Positions 7,875 through 17,638 are shown, counted from the stretch's first letter. The stretch: 64,000 nucleotides of DNA from Vreelandella sp042466685 (GCF_042466685.1 NZ_CP170448.1:2790001-2854000); one strand, 5' to 3'. Notes: a model not told the origin generated them from the letters alone. Numbers and translations are program-made.

Positions 7875-8623
7875 TCCGCAGAGCGGGGCGTATACACCAG
7901 CGGTACCCCTACTTCCCTTTCTATTAAGCGCGTCTGCTGAGAACCAATAATCACCAGGGTGCGCATATCGGCCATCTCCGGCGTTGCCTCGCCTAGGGTG
8001 GTGACGCGAATCGACTCCTCCGGGGTGGAAACCGCCCGGGCGAAGATGATCAATCGATCCGGGCCGCAGGCTTCCCGCAGTACCTCCAGGGTTCGCGCAA
8101 AGCCCTCGGGCCGCGCCTTGGAGCGGGGGTTATAAAACGCCATGGCGAAGTCAGCCTCGGCGGCCAGGCGCAGGCGTTTTTCAATCAGCGCCCAGGGCTT
8201 GAGGTTGTCGGATAGATTGATACAGCAGAAGTCGTGGCCTAGCGGCGCGCCAACGCTGGCACTGGCCGCCAGCATGGCGGAAATGCCCGGCAGTACCTGG
8301 ATATCCAGCGTGCGCCACTGAGCATCGCCGGTTTCCAAGGCCTCAAACACCGCCGCCGCCATGGCAAAGACGCCGGGGTCGCCGGAAGACACCACCACTA
8401 CCCGGTGGCCCTCAAGCGCCAGCTGTAGCGCGTGCTCTGCCCGGCGAATCTCTTCGCGATTGTCTGAGCCGTGGCGAATTAACCCGGCTCTAGGCGCGAC
8501 CCGATTAACGTAGGGCACGTAGCCCACCACATCGGTGGCATCCCGCAGCGCAGCCGTGACTTCGGGGGTGATCATCGCTTCTGACCCCGGCCCCAGGCCG
8601 ACGATTTTCAGCCAGCCGCTCAT
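7871..8623 (-). CDS. cobJ: Precorrin-3B C17-methyltransferase, CobJ
   Basis: A 250-residue SAM-dependent methyltransferase that contracts the ring of precorrin-3B while methylating C17. Motifs: IVGLGPGSEAMITPE (7-21), VVGYVPYVNRV (32-42), VVVVSSGDPGVFAMA (75-89), VLPGISAMLAASA (111-123), GHDFCCINLSDNLKPW and MAFYNPRSKARP, all typical of CobJ/CbiH. The ATG overlaps the cobI stop (ATGA). Its TAA overlaps the TAA of cobK on the opposite strand through TTAA. Confidence 0.95.
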   Translation of the reverse strand: MSGWLKIVGLGPGSEAMITPEVTAALRDATDVVGYVPYVNRVAPRAGLIRHGSDNREEIRRAEHALQLALEGHRVVVVSSGDPGVFAMAAAVFEALETGDAQWRTLDIQVLPGISAMLAASASVGAPLGHDFCCINLSDNLKPWALIEKRLRLAAEADFAMAFYNPRSKARPEGFARTLEVLREACGPDRLIIFARAVSTPEESIRVTTLGEATPEMADMRTLVIIGSQQTRLIEREVGVPLVYTPRSAD

Positions 8624-9345
8624 GGGCGCCGTCCGTTGCCGTGAATCAGTACAATCGAGAAGTACGGCACGCTCTCACCCACTTCTCTCAAGGGCAGAAC
8701 TCGCTGTTGGGTCATGGCGGCGTACTCGATTAGCCAGGCTTGCTCTTCACGGCCCGCGTGCACCAGCGCCCGGCGCAGTTTGGCCAGGTTGCGGCCAATT
8801 TTCATTACCACCAGCGCGTCGGTTTGGGCGATGCGCTCAGCCAATGCCTCTTCCGGTAACGTGGCCATCAGCACGGTCATGATGTCATCACCCCAGGTAA
8901 TCGGCTGGCCGGTGGCCGTCCAGGCCGCCGACATACCGGTAATCCCCGGCACCACCGAGACCGGCACGCGGTTCAGTAGCCGCGTGTAGAGGTGCATAAA
9001 GGAGCCGTAGAAAAACGGGTCGCCTTCGCACAGCACCACCACATCGCAACCGGCCTCGGCCATCTCGATCAGTTGGGCCACGCTGCGCTCATAGAAAGCT
9101 GATAGCAGTTCATTGTAGCGGGGGTCGTCAAAGGGGATTTCCGTGGTGACCGGGTACTCCATGGGCAGCTCGGTTGCATCTGGTGCAATCAAGCCCTCCA
9201 CGATGGTGCGGGCATGGCCGCAGCGACCCTTCTTACGAAAATAGGCCACGTGGCTGGCGCCGCGAATCAAGCGGTCGGCGCGCACGCTCATTAAGTCCTG
9301 GCAGCCTGGCCCTAAGCCAACCCCGTAAATCGTCCCTTGGGTCAT
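8620..9345 (-). CDS. cobI: Precorrin-2 C20-methyltransferase, CobI
   Basis: A 241-residue SAM-dependent methyltransferase converting precorrin-2 to precorrin-3A. It shows IYGVGLGPGCQDLMSVRA (6-23), VVVLCEGDPFFYGSFMHLY (101-119) and SVVPGITGMSAAW (129-141). The ATG overlaps cobH by 4 bases and the TGA overlaps cobJ by 4 bases. It is the first corrin-specific step encoded here; the precorrin-2-forming enzyme (CobA/CysG type) is not in the window. Confidence 0.95.
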   Translation of the reverse strand: MTQGTIYGVGLGPGCQDLMSVRADRLIRGASHVAYFRKKGRCGHARTIVEGLIAPDATELPMEYPVTTEIPFDDPRYNELLSAFYERSVAQLIEMAEAGCDVVVLCEGDPFFYGSFMHLYTRLLNRVPVSVVPGITGMSAAWTATGQPITWGDDIMTVLMATLPEEALAERIAQTDALVVMKIGRNLAKLRRALVHAGREEQAWLIEYAAMTQQRVLPLREVGESVPYFSIVLIHGNGRRP

Positions 9346-9971
9346 TCGATACGATCCGCCATGGCGTTAATAGCCGCTACCGTTACCGCGCTGCCACCCA
9401 GGCGGCCGCGCACGATACAGCTGGGGAGTTCAGTAGCCGCCAACAGCGCTTCTTTGGATTCCGCTGCGCCCACAAAGCCTACCGGGCAGCCGATAATCGC
9501 TGCGGGGCGTGGGCAGTCTGGATCTTCGAGTATATTGAGTAGATGGAAAAGCGCGGTAGGCGCGTTGCCAATGGCGACCACGGCGCCTTGAAGATGGGGG
9601 CGCCACAGTTCCAGCGCCGCCGCCGAGCGGGTATTGGCCATTTCCTGAGCGAGCGTGGGGGTGCGCTCATCGTTAAGGGTGCAGATGACCTGGTTATCCG
9701 CGGGCAGCCGCTTGCGGGTGATGCCTTCGGAGACCATCCGCGCATCGCATAGAATCGGTGCGCCCTGCTCCAAAGCGGCGCGGGCTTTGTTGACCACGTC
9801 GTTTTGAAAGTGAATATGCGCGGCCAGTTCCACCAACCCGGCGGCGTGAATCATGCGCACTGCAACGGTTTCTTCTTCCGCTGAAAAGCGGGCAAGCTCC
9901 GCCTCGCTGCGGATAATGGCAAATGACTGCCGGTAAATCGCCGGGCCGCTTGTTTCATACTTATAGGGCAC
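9342..9971 (-). CDS. cobH: Precorrin-8X methylmutase, CobH
   Basis: A 209-residue protein that moves the C11 methyl group to C12 to give hydrogenobyrinic acid. Motifs: SFAIIRSEAELARF (16-29), VAVRMIHAAGLVELA (36-50) with the likely catalytic histidine in MIHA, ILCDARMVSEGITRKRLP (73-90), and IGCPVGFVGAAESKEAL (151-167). It needs no cofactor. It is coupled to cobI downstream, and separated from cobG upstream by a 193-base gap holding a large inverted repeat. Confidence 0.94.
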   Translation of the reverse strand: MPYKYETSGPAIYRQSFAIIRSEAELARFSAEEETVAVRMIHAAGLVELAAHIHFQNDVVNKARAALEQGAPILCDARMVSEGITRKRLPADNQVICTLNDERTPTLAQEMANTRSAAALELWRPHLQGAVVAIGNAPTALFHLLNILEDPDCPRPAAIIGCPVGFVGAAESKEALLAATELPSCIVRGRLGGSAVTVAAINAMADRIE

Positions 9972-10021
9972 CCAAATTCTCCAAATAAACTAATTCGCAG
10001 TTGCTGGTCTGCAAGGTATCC

Positions 10022-10120
10022 GTGCCAGGGCAGGTTTCCGCGAGGGCGCTGTGAACCCGTCCCTGGGCGCTACTTTTTCCATCCCTGGAAAAAGACCCTC
10101 GCTACAACCTGCCCTGGCAC
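10022..10120. repeat. Long inverted repeat between cobG and cobH
   Basis: GTGCCAGGGCAGGTT at 10022-10036 is the exact complement of AACCTGCCCTGGCAC at 10106-10120. Inside, GCGAGGG pairs with CCCTCGC, and TTTTTCC-ATCCCT-GGAAAAA forms a further small hairpin at 10074-10094. The whole 99 bases can fold as one branched stem. It is the only spacer of this size inside the minus-strand cob run, so it could act as an attenuator, processing site or dispersed palindromic repeat. Which of these is not decided by the sequence. Confidence 0.8.
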
Positions 10121-10164
10121 TCAGCTATCTAGCATATAAGCCGCTATTTTTAACTTCGATCAAC

Positions 10165-11352
10165 CTAACTGTTTTCGCTGAGCTTTCTAATAAAATCCAA
10201 CACCTCACCCTCCGTGAGGCCTCTCTTAACCGGCGTGCTATCGGCATTGCCGTTAACAATAAGATTAAATCGGCCAACCTCACCTACCAAACAAACATCG
10301 GAAGGTGATCGGCGGGCACAGCCTTTGGCGCAGCCGGATATATGTACGCTGCTATTTTTCAGGCCGCTTAGCCGCTCGGCAAGGGGCTGAGTGGCGACAC
10401 TCGCCTGCTCACAGTACGGCGCGCCGGGGCAGGCATCCATCAATAGCCGCGGGTCGCTATTATGCCGGATTAAGCCATCAACCGCTGGCGCTGCATCGCC
10501 CTGCCCTAATTTCTGTTTAATCAGCAGGCGCCGCCAGGGCGTGACCTGCACGGTGGTAGCACTCTCAGGCGCTACCAAATCACGCAGCATTGAGGCGGTG
10601 GCACGCCCAAAGGGCAGCCCCACCACCTGGCCAGCGGGATGGCTGCCCAGCGCCAGCTTAGCGCCGGGGGGCGCTGGGGCCATATCAGCGGGCGCCCACT
10701 CCGGCAGTGGCGCTTTATGGCGGCGCATACGCCCGGCGTCCCAGCCGCCGCTCTCCACAAACCAATGGGTGAGTCGGATTAGCTGCTCAACGGCGGCTTC
10801 CGCATCGCTAACTGCTGTGCCTAATGGGTGGCCATCGGCACGTACCAGCAGGCCTCCTTCCACTGAGCGCTCAACGCGAAAATCGGCGGCGCTATCGCTC
10901 AATACCGGCGCTTTTCCCGCATCGATGGCGATACCCACTTTGCCGGGCATGACGGCTAATTCGTTGCCCCGTGCTTGCAGCAAGCTGGCAATGGTAGGCG
11001 AGTCATCCCCCGCTTGCCAGTGTGGCGCCAGCATCAGCTGCGGCTGGCGTTCTGCTTCCGGGTCGGCGCTGACCAACTGGTGCTCAACCAGAAAGGCCAT
11101 TAACGGCGGCCAGCTGGTGTCGGTCACGCCGCGCAGCTGGAAATTAGCGCGGCTGGTGAGCTCGATCAAACCACTGCCGAAGGTCTCGGCGGCTTCGCAT
11201 AGCGCCAGCATCTGTTGCCGTGAAAGCTGCCCCATGGGCGGGCGCACTCTTACCAATAGGCCATCGCCGGTGGCCATGGGTCGCCACGCGCCGGGGCACC
11301 AGCCTTTAATGCGCGGGCTGGGTAACATAACCGCTGGTCTCTTTGGCTTCAT
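10165..11352 (-). CDS. cobG: Precorrin-3B synthase (oxygen-dependent), CobG
   Basis: A 395-residue sulfite/nitrite-reductase-like ferredoxin-type enzyme that hydroxylates precorrin-3A at C20 using oxygen, a marker of the aerobic route. The N-terminal half-domain contains RIKGWCPGAWRPM and a second half-repeat lies around 215-300. The [4Fe-4S]/sirohaem-type cysteines appear in CPGAPYCEQASV and HISGCAKGCARRSP near 335-365. The frame overlaps cobN by 47 bases; a second ATG at 11328 would reduce this. I keep 11352 because GGAG lies just upstream, although the spacing is short. Confidence 0.92.
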   Translation of the reverse strand: MKPKRPAVMLPSPRIKGWCPGAWRPMATGDGLLVRVRPPMGQLSRQQMLALCEAAETFGSGLIELTSRANFQLRGVTDTSWPPLMAFLVEHQLVSADPEAERQPQLMLAPHWQAGDDSPTIASLLQARGNELAVMPGKVGIAIDAGKAPVLSDSAADFRVERSVEGGLLVRADGHPLGTAVSDAEAAVEQLIRLTHWFVESGGWDAGRMRRHKAPLPEWAPADMAPAPPGAKLALGSHPAGQVVGLPFGRATASMLRDLVAPESATTVQVTPWRRLLIKQKLGQGDAAPAVDGLIRHNSDPRLLMDACPGAPYCEQASVATQPLAERLSGLKNSSVHISGCAKGCARRSPSDVCLVGEVGRFNLIVNGNADSTPVKRGLTEGEVLDFIRKLSENS

Positions 11353-14300
11353 CCATCTCCAACAGCAGATCCTGCAGCGATTGTCCGTGCTCGCCGGGGG
11401 CTTGCCACATGCCCCGCTGGGCGGCTTCGAGCAGCCGTTCGGCCATCTCTTCTAGGGCTGCCGGGTTGTGCTCACGCAGAAACTGCTGATTGGCGGGGTC
11501 GAGCACCAGCGCATCGCTGACCTGGGCATACTGGTAGTCTGCCACCAGATCGGTGGTGGCGTCGTAGGCAAACAGGTAGTCCACCGTGGCGGCCATCTCA
11601 AAGGCGCCCTTATAGCCGTGCTCTTGCATGGCGTTGATCCATTTGGGGTTCAACACCCGGGATCGAATCACCCGGGCTAGCTCTTCCTTCAAGGTGCGAA
11701 TCTTGGGCGCGGCGGGATTGGCGTGGTCGGCGTGATAAATCACCGGCGCCTGACCGCTGAGCGCCCGGCTGGCGTTGGCCATCCCACCCTGAAAGGCGTA
11801 GTAGCTGTTGGAGTCGAGAATATCGTGCTCGCGGTTATCCTGGTTCTGCATTACCGCATCCAGGCCTTGGAGCTGCTGTTCAAAGGCACCCCGTGCGGCC
11901 GTGCCCGACTCCTTAAACTGGCCGTAGGCGTAAGCCCCCGCATCCAGATAGGCGTCGGCTAAATCGTCGGCGTTCTCCCAAGCGCGGTTCTCAATCAGCC
12001 TGTTCAAGCCCGCGCCATACTCACCGGGCTTGCTGCCAAAGATGCGGTAGCTCGCCTGCTGGGCGGCCATTGCCGGGCTTAGCCCCTGGGCTTCCAGCGT
12101 TTTTTGGCGGGCCAACACCGCCTCGCGAATGGTGTTGCTGTTGCCCGGCTCCTCATAGGCGGCGACCGCTTGCACGGCGGCGTCAAACAGGCGAATCACA
12201 TTGGGAAACGCATCGCGGAAAAACCCGGAGACCCGCAGTGTAACGTCTACCCGCGGGCGATTGAGCAGCATCGAGGGAATGACCTCGAAGTCACTGACCC
12301 GCTGGGAGCCCAACGACCATTTTGGGCGCACCCCCATCAGCGCAAAGGCCTGGGCAATATCATCGCCGCCGGTGCGCATGGTGGCGGTGCCCCAAATCGA
12401 GAGGCCCAACCGGCGTGGGTAATCGCCGTTATCCTGCAGGTAGCGCTCAACAAACGCCTGGGCGGATTTTTCGCCTAGCGTCCAGGCGGCGGGCGATGGA
12501 ATCGAGCGGTTATCGACGCTGAAAAAGTTGCGCCCGGTGGGCAGCGTATCCAGCCGCCCCCGACTGGGGGCACCGCTGGGCCCGGCGGGCACAAAGATGC
12601 CCTCAAGGCCATCCAAAAGCGACTGAAGCTCCATCTTAACGCCCCGCTGCATGGCGACCCATAAGTGCTCGCGGGCATAGCGCAGCTGCTCCGCCGTGGC
12701 GGGGTAATCCCGAGCCAGCTCGTCCAGGCAGCCCGGCGCTAATACGTAGTCGCTCACCCAGCGCTCGGCGAGCAGTTCCAGGCGCTCCCGAGTATCCCCG
12801 CCAGTGCGCCAAGGGGCATCAAGTTGTTCGATCAACATAGCGGGCTTAGGGCCCTGCCAGGCCTCGTTGGCAGCGGCCAGGGGGTCAAAAGGCTTACCAT
12901 CATGCTGCTCAATCAACCCTAAATCGCGGGCTAAATTGTGCAGCAGGCCGCGCTGGGCCACCGCTTCGCCCCTGGGCAGCCGCAGTAGCGCCACCAGAGT
13001 GCCTGCCCGCTTCTCCTCAGGTGGCAACGTGCCGAGCACATGCAGACCATGGCGAATCTGGGACTCTTTGATATCGCAAAGAAAGGTATCCAGCTCGTTG
13101 AGAAGTTCGGCGTCATCGCTGGCATGAGCTAGCTCCTGATCGATGCCGGTGTCCCGCAGATGGGCTAAAATCTGCCCGCGGATCAGCGCTTCCCGGCGGG
13201 GATCCATATCCAGCGCCTGGTAGTACTCGTCGGTAAGTGCTTCAAGCTCGGCCATGGCGCCGTAGAGCTCGGCCCGGGCCAGGGGCGGCATCAGGTGGTC
13301 GATAATCACCGCCTGACTGCGCCGTTTCGCCTGGGCACCTTCGCCTGGGTCATTGACGATAAACGGATAAAAGTGCGGCAGCGGCCCCAAGGCAATATCC
13401 GGCCAGCAGTCGGCGCTTAGCGCGGTACTTTTCCCCGGCAGCCACTCTAAATTACCATGCTTGCCTACGTGGATAACCGCATCGACCTGATAGTGCTCGC
13501 GCAGCCAGAAGTAGAATGCCAGATAGCTGTGGGGCGGCGCTAACTGCATATCGTGGTAGGACTGGGTGAGATCATCAATAAAATCCCGCTCAGGCTGGAT
13601 ACCCACAAAGGTGTCGCCTAAGCGGATGCCCGCAATCATCAGCCTCCCTTGACGGCATTTGGGGTCATCCTGAGGGGCGCCCCAGCGTGTCCAGACGATG
13701 TCCTGTAGTTCAGCGGGAAGGGTTTTAAACCAGGCCAGGTAGTCATCCACACTGATGCTCTGCCAACAGGCGCGCTGATCGAGGCTGGCGTGATCGTTGG
13801 TTACCGCGCCTTGGAGCAGAAGGATTAACTCATCGCCACTGTCAGGCAGCTCGCTAAGGGGATAGCCCGCCTCGGCCAGTTCAGTCAAAATATTTAGCGT
13901 TGAAGCGGGGGTATCCAGCCCTACCCCGTTGCCGATCCGGCCATCGCGATTGGGGTAGTTGGCCATGATCAGCGCGATGCGCTTTTGGCTATTGGGGGTG
14001 AGCCGCAGGGAGCAGATACGCCGTGCCAGTTCGGCCACAAAGGCGGCCCGCTCCGGGTGCACCACGTGGTGGGTGACCGCCAGTTGGCAGCGCTGGTTGT
14101 AGTGGGCTTCGGCTTTAAACCCCACCGCCCGGGTGATAATACGCCCATCCATTTCCGGCAGCACCACCTGCATAGCCACATCGCGGCTATGCAGCCCAGC
14201 GGCCATGCCCTGCCAATCTTCCGTGGTGCTACTGGCAAGGATCGCCTGGAGCACCACGGGCCGCCCAACAAACAGGCTATTTTGCAGGTCAGTTGACAGC

Positions 14301-15175
14301 GTATCGCCCAAAGCATCCAACCCATCGGCGTTGCGATTGACCGCAAAGCTGGTGGTGTTAATCACCAGCATGGCGCCGGTCTGCTCAATCAGATGATTAA
14401 TAAAATCAATGCACGGCCCCTCTTTTAAGGAGGCCACCGCCACCGCCAAGGGCTCCAGACCTTGCTCTTTAAGCGCCGCGATCATACCGTCGGGCACGGC
14501 GGTATTGGCCCCCTGCAGGTGGCTGCGATAAAACAGCAGCAGGCATACCGGCCGCCCCGGCACCTGACAATCACGCCACTCGCTAAGGCTTGAAGCCTGC
14601 TGATCTTGCGAAGCATAAATCACCGCTGGCGGAATCACCTTGGGCTCCTGCCAGTCGCCGAACTCACTATTTATGCTCTCGCTGGCCATATATTGGCTGG
14701 CGACAAAGCGCAGCAGCTGCTCGGCGTTATCAGTACCGCCCTCGCGTAGATAGCGCCACACTCGGTAGGCATCATCAAAGGCAATGGTGGAGTCTTCCAG
14801 AAGCGCATCATCCGGGGCGTCGCAGCCCGGCACCAGAATCAGTTGGCGACCGGGTTTGGCTGCCGCCCAGGCCAGCAGACGTTCGTGACCGTACTGCCAG
14901 TAGGCCTTGCCGCCCAGCAGCGAGACGATGACCAGCTGAGCCTTTTCCAGCACCCGATCTTCGTAGAGATCATAGGCGGCCGGTTTTACCAGGTTCATCC
15001 AGTTGGCTAGCCGCACCGAGGGGTACGCCTCGCCCAGACGATCGACCGCCTGGGCCAGCGCCGAAAGATTGCTATCGGCGGCGGAGAGAATTACGACCTC
15101 GGCGGGGCTCTGCTGTAGATCGATGATGCCTTCATCATCGACAAAGCCCCCCGGCTTAGCGGCAAATAAGTGCAT
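11306..15175 (-). CDS. cobN: Cobaltochelatase large subunit, CobN
   Basis: A 1289-residue CobN/magnesium-chelatase H-type protein, the porphyrinoid-binding subunit that inserts cobalt into hydrogenobyrinic acid a,c-diamide. The length is normal for CobN. Recognisable blocks are LIMANYPNRDGRIGNGVGLDTP near 400, VIHVGKHGNLEWLPGKSTAL near 565, GRNFFSVDNRSIPSPAAW near 880, and LSIWGTATMRTGGDDIAQAF near 930. The start overlaps the cobW stop by one base. CobN normally works with an AAA+/VWA pair; here the partner is probably the fused protein encoded at 18252-19997. Confidence 0.95.
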   Translation of the reverse strand: MHLFAAKPGGFVDDEGIIDLQQSPAEVVILSAADSNLSALAQAVDRLGEAYPSVRLANWMNLVKPAAYDLYEDRVLEKAQLVIVSLLGGKAYWQYGHERLLAWAAAKPGRQLILVPGCDAPDDALLEDSTIAFDDAYRVWRYLREGGTDNAEQLLRFVASQYMASESINSEFGDWQEPKVIPPAVIYASQDQQASSLSEWRDCQVPGRPVCLLLFYRSHLQGANTAVPDGMIAALKEQGLEPLAVAVASLKEGPCIDFINHLIEQTGAMLVINTTSFAVNRNADGLDALGDTLSTDLQNSLFVGRPVVLQAILASSTTEDWQGMAAGLHSRDVAMQVVLPEMDGRIITRAVGFKAEAHYNQRCQLAVTHHVVHPERAAFVAELARRICSLRLTPNSQKRIALIMANYPNRDGRIGNGVGLDTPASTLNILTELAEAGYPLSELPDSGDELILLLQGAVTNDHASLDQRACWQSISVDDYLAWFKTLPAELQDIVWTRWGAPQDDPKCRQGRLMIAGIRLGDTFVGIQPERDFIDDLTQSYHDMQLAPPHSYLAFYFWLREHYQVDAVIHVGKHGNLEWLPGKSTALSADCWPDIALGPLPHFYPFIVNDPGEGAQAKRRSQAVIIDHLMPPLARAELYGAMAELEALTDEYYQALDMDPRREALIRGQILAHLRDTGIDQELAHASDDAELLNELDTFLCDIKESQIRHGLHVLGTLPPEEKRAGTLVALLRLPRGEAVAQRGLLHNLARDLGLIEQHDGKPFDPLAAANEAWQGPKPAMLIEQLDAPWRTGGDTRERLELLAERWVSDYVLAPGCLDELARDYPATAEQLRYAREHLWVAMQRGVKMELQSLLDGLEGIFVPAGPSGAPSRGRLDTLPTGRNFFSVDNRSIPSPAAWTLGEKSAQAFVERYLQDNGDYPRRLGLSIWGTATMRTGGDDIAQAFALMGVRPKWSLGSQRVSDFEVIPSMLLNRPRVDVTLRVSGFFRDAFPNVIRLFDAAVQAVAAYEEPGNSNTIREAVLARQKTLEAQGLSPAMAAQQASYRIFGSKPGEYGAGLNRLIENRAWENADDLADAYLDAGAYAYGQFKESGTAARGAFEQQLQGLDAVMQNQDNREHDILDSNSYYAFQGGMANASRALSGQAPVIYHADHANPAAPKIRTLKEELARVIRSRVLNPKWINAMQEHGYKGAFEMAATVDYLFAYDATTDLVADYQYAQVSDALVLDPANQQFLREHNPAALEEMAERLLEAAQRGMWQAPGEHGQSLQDLLLEMDEAKETSGYVTQPAH

Positions 15176-16281
15176 TAGCTAGCCGTTTGAACCTCTATGT
15201 CAGCTAGCGCTTCCCGCAGCGCTGGGATATCCAGGTCTTTACCAATAATCACCAGTTGGGTTTGGCGGATTTCGTCCTGGGCCCACAGCCGGTCGAAGTA
15301 GCCTTCCAGGCGCTCGCCCACCGCCTGAATGACCCGGCGCATCGGTTTACCGGGAATCGCTGCAAAGCCCTTGACACGGTAAATCTCGTGGTCTATCAGC
15401 AGCTGCTGCAGTTTGCTGGCCAGAGCATCGCCATCCACTTCGCCCAGGGTGATCACGCAGGAATCAAAGTTATCGTGGGCGTGGTCGTGGTGAGCGCCTT
15501 CGGCATGGTGCTTATCGTGGTGATTAGTGATGCTATCAATGCTCTCTTCGCTGGCCGCGCCGATGCCCATCAGTGCTTCCAACTGGGCGGTATCGCCCGT
15601 GAGTGTCTGATCGATAAACAGCGTTTTAACCGAGGCACTCACCCGCGCCTGAACCACCGTTTCCACCCGAGCACGCTCTTCCGAGCTGAGTAGATCCGCC
15701 TTGCTGACCAGTACCAGATCCGCCGCGCTGAGCTGATCATCAAGCAGCTCACGCAGGCTGGGGTCATGATCAAGACTTTCATCGGCGCGGCGCTGTGCTT
15801 CGACTTTATCCACGTCACTGGCATAGCGGCCAGCGGCCACGGCGGGGCCGTCGATCACGGTAATAATCGCATCCACGGTGCAGTGCTGACGCACATCGGG
15901 CCAGTTAAATGCCTGCACCAGCGGCTTGGGCAGCGCCAAGCCGCTGGTTTCGATCAGGATATGGTCGATATCGTTACGGCGGGCGACCAGCTTCTTCATT
16001 ACCGGCAAAAACTCTTCTTCCACCGTGCAGCAAATACAGCCGTTGGCTAACTCATAGATGCTGCCATCTTCACCGTCTAGCTGCCCGCCTTCGCTGCCCG
16101 GCTCGCAGTCAAGCGCGCAGCTGCGAAGCAGGCTGGAGTCGATATCCTGCTCGCCGAACTCATTGACGATCACGGCGATCCGTTTGCCGGTCACCTGACG
16201 CAGAATATTGGCCAGCAGAGTAGTTTTGCCGCTGCCAAGAAAACCGGTAACCACTGTGGCGGGAATCTTATTCAACTGCAT
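15175..16281 (-). CDS. cobW: CobW, G3E-family GTPase metallochaperone
   Basis: A 368-residue COG0523 GTPase thought to deliver cobalt to the chelatase. It has a P-loop GFLGSGKTT (residues 13-21), the NEFGEQDIDS switch region (40-49), a CICC metal site (about 82-85, the family CxCC motif), ETSGLALP, and SKADLL as the nucleotide specificity motif (family NKxD). A histidine-rich linker (HHDKHHAEGAHHDHAHD, about 253-269) leads to the CobW C-terminal domain. It overlaps cobB by 14 bases and directly precedes cobN, matching its presumed role in metal supply. Confidence 0.93.
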   Translation of the reverse strand: MQLNKIPATVVTGFLGSGKTTLLANILRQVTGKRIAVIVNEFGEQDIDSSLLRSCALDCEPGSEGGQLDGEDGSIYELANGCICCTVEEEFLPVMKKLVARRNDIDHILIETSGLALPKPLVQAFNWPDVRQHCTVDAIITVIDGPAVAAGRYASDVDKVEAQRRADESLDHDPSLRELLDDQLSAADLVLVSKADLLSSEERARVETVVQARVSASVKTLFIDQTLTGDTAQLEALMGIGAASEESIDSITNHHDKHHAEGAHHDHAHDNFDSCVITLGEVDGDALASKLQQLLIDHEIYRVKGFAAIPGKPMRRVIQAVGERLEGYFDRLWAQDEIRQTQLVIIGKDLDIPALREALADIEVQTAS

Positions 16282-17638
16282 GGGTAAATGCCTCGCTGTG
16301 TTGCGGTTCGCAGTACGCCGGGCTGGCAGAAAAGAGCCTTGCCACAGCGTCAGGATTATTGGGAAAAAACAGATGTAAATAAGTCGCTGTCAGACGCTTT
16401 TGACGGTAAATCGCCTCTCCCGGCGCGGGGTGGCGCTGGCGGCGGCCGTGGGCAATCGGCTCCGGGGTGCCCTCCGCCATGGAGCGGTGATGGGCATGGC
16501 CACGCACCGGTCCTTCCGGCAGTTCGGCGGTTTGCATCCCCTGGCAGCCCCGGCGACCGCGCATGGCGCCCTGCCCAGGCAACAGGCCCAGCAGGGTATG
16601 GGGCACATCGTCATAGCCGGTGAGGCTTTCCAGGCAGTACAGCAGGCCTCCACACTCGGCTAGGATAGGTTTATCGGCGTTAAAGAACCCCTGAATGGCT
16701 CCGCGCATGGCGCTGTTATCGGCAAGCGTTTGGGCGTGCAGCTCCGGGTAGCCCCCCGGCAGCCACAGGGCATCGCACTCGGGCAGTTGGCTATCCGTTA
16801 GCGGCGAGAAGAAACGCAGCGTGGCGCCCATCTGCTCTAACAGATCCAAATTGGCCTGGTAGATAAAGCTAAAAGCAGCATCGCTGGCCACGCCAATGGT
16901 GTGGCCGGTAAGCACAGGCTGAACGGCGGCGAGCTGTTCTTGGGGCGCACTAAAGGTCACCGGCGGCAGTGCTGAAAGCGCTCCCAGCAGCCCTGCCGCT
17001 TCCAGCGCTTTGGCGCCCGCCTCAAAGCGCGCTTCCAGATCCTCACGAATCTCCGCCGCTTGCACCAGCCCAAGGTGGCGCTCGGGGAGCGATAAAGAAG
17101 GATCGCGGGGCACGGCGGCCAGCAAAGGAATCGATGGCGGCAGCGCGTCTTCGATCAGTTCACGGTGGCGCGCCGAGCCGCAGGCGTTGGCGATCAGCCC
17201 GGCGATATGGATATCATCCCGAAAGCTGGCCAGCCCCGAGACCAGCGCCGCGGCGGTTTGGGCCATACCTTTAACATCCATAACGATAGCCAGGGGAATG
17301 CCAAACAGCGCCGCCAGATCCGCGCTGGAGGGCTCGCCGTCGAACAGCCCCATGGCGCCTTCCACTAAAATCAAATCCGCTTCGCAGGCAGCGTCATAAA
17401 AGCGCTGGCGACAGTAGGCTTCGCCGGCCATCCATAGATCCAGCTGATCCACCGGCTGACCGGAGGCCTGGGCGAGGATCTGCGGGTCTAGATAGTCTGG
17501 GCCGGTCTTAAACACCCGCACCACTTTGCCTTGATTACGCAGCAGCCGCGCCAACCCTGCCGTGACGGTGGTTTTGCCCTGGCCTGAGGCGGGGGCGGAT
17601 AGAAACAGCGCGGGGCAAGTCGTGGCTGGCGTACTCAT
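16268..17638 (-). CDS. cobB: Hydrogenobyrinate/cobyrinate a,c-diamide synthase, CobB
   Basis: A 456-residue ATP-dependent amidotransferase that amidates the a and c side chains. The N-terminal part is a dethiobiotin-synthetase-like P-loop domain (SAPASGQGKTTVTAGLARLL, 14-33), with VFKTGPDYLDP and EGAMGLFDG following. The C-terminal part is a class I glutamine amidotransferase domain: LWLPGGYPELHA near 292, the nucleophile in ILAECGGLLYCL near 327-338, and a distal histidine in YLHLFFP near 420. Its ATG overlaps the cobO stop (TAATG). Confidence 0.94.
   Translation of the reverse strand: MSTPATTCPALFLSAPASGQGKTTVTAGLARLLRNQGKVVRVFKTGPDYLDPQILAQASGQPVDQLDLWMAGEAYCRQRFYDAACEADLILVEGAMGLFDGEPSSADLAALFGIPLAIVMDVKGMAQTAAALVSGLASFRDDIHIAGLIANACGSARHRELIEDALPPSIPLLAAVPRDPSLSLPERHLGLVQAAEIREDLEARFEAGAKALEAAGLLGALSALPPVTFSAPQEQLAAVQPVLTGHTIGVASDAAFSFIYQANLDLLEQMGATLRFFSPLTDSQLPECDALWLPGGYPELHAQTLADNSAMRGAIQGFFNADKPILAECGGLLYCLESLTGYDDVPHTLLGLLPGQGAMRGRRGCQGMQTAELPEGPVRGHAHHRSMAEGTPEPIAHGRRQRHPAPGEAIYRQKRLTATYLHLFFPNNPDAVARLFSASPAYCEPQHSEAFTHAVE

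Noticed and set aside
10391..11455. Long open frame (about 354 codons) on the plus strand opposite cobG and cobN
   Set aside because: It is a mirror frame of GC-rich cobG; the translation is low-complexity Ser/Ala/Pro-rich without family motifs, while the minus-strand CobG has clear iron-sulfur and sirohaem motifs.
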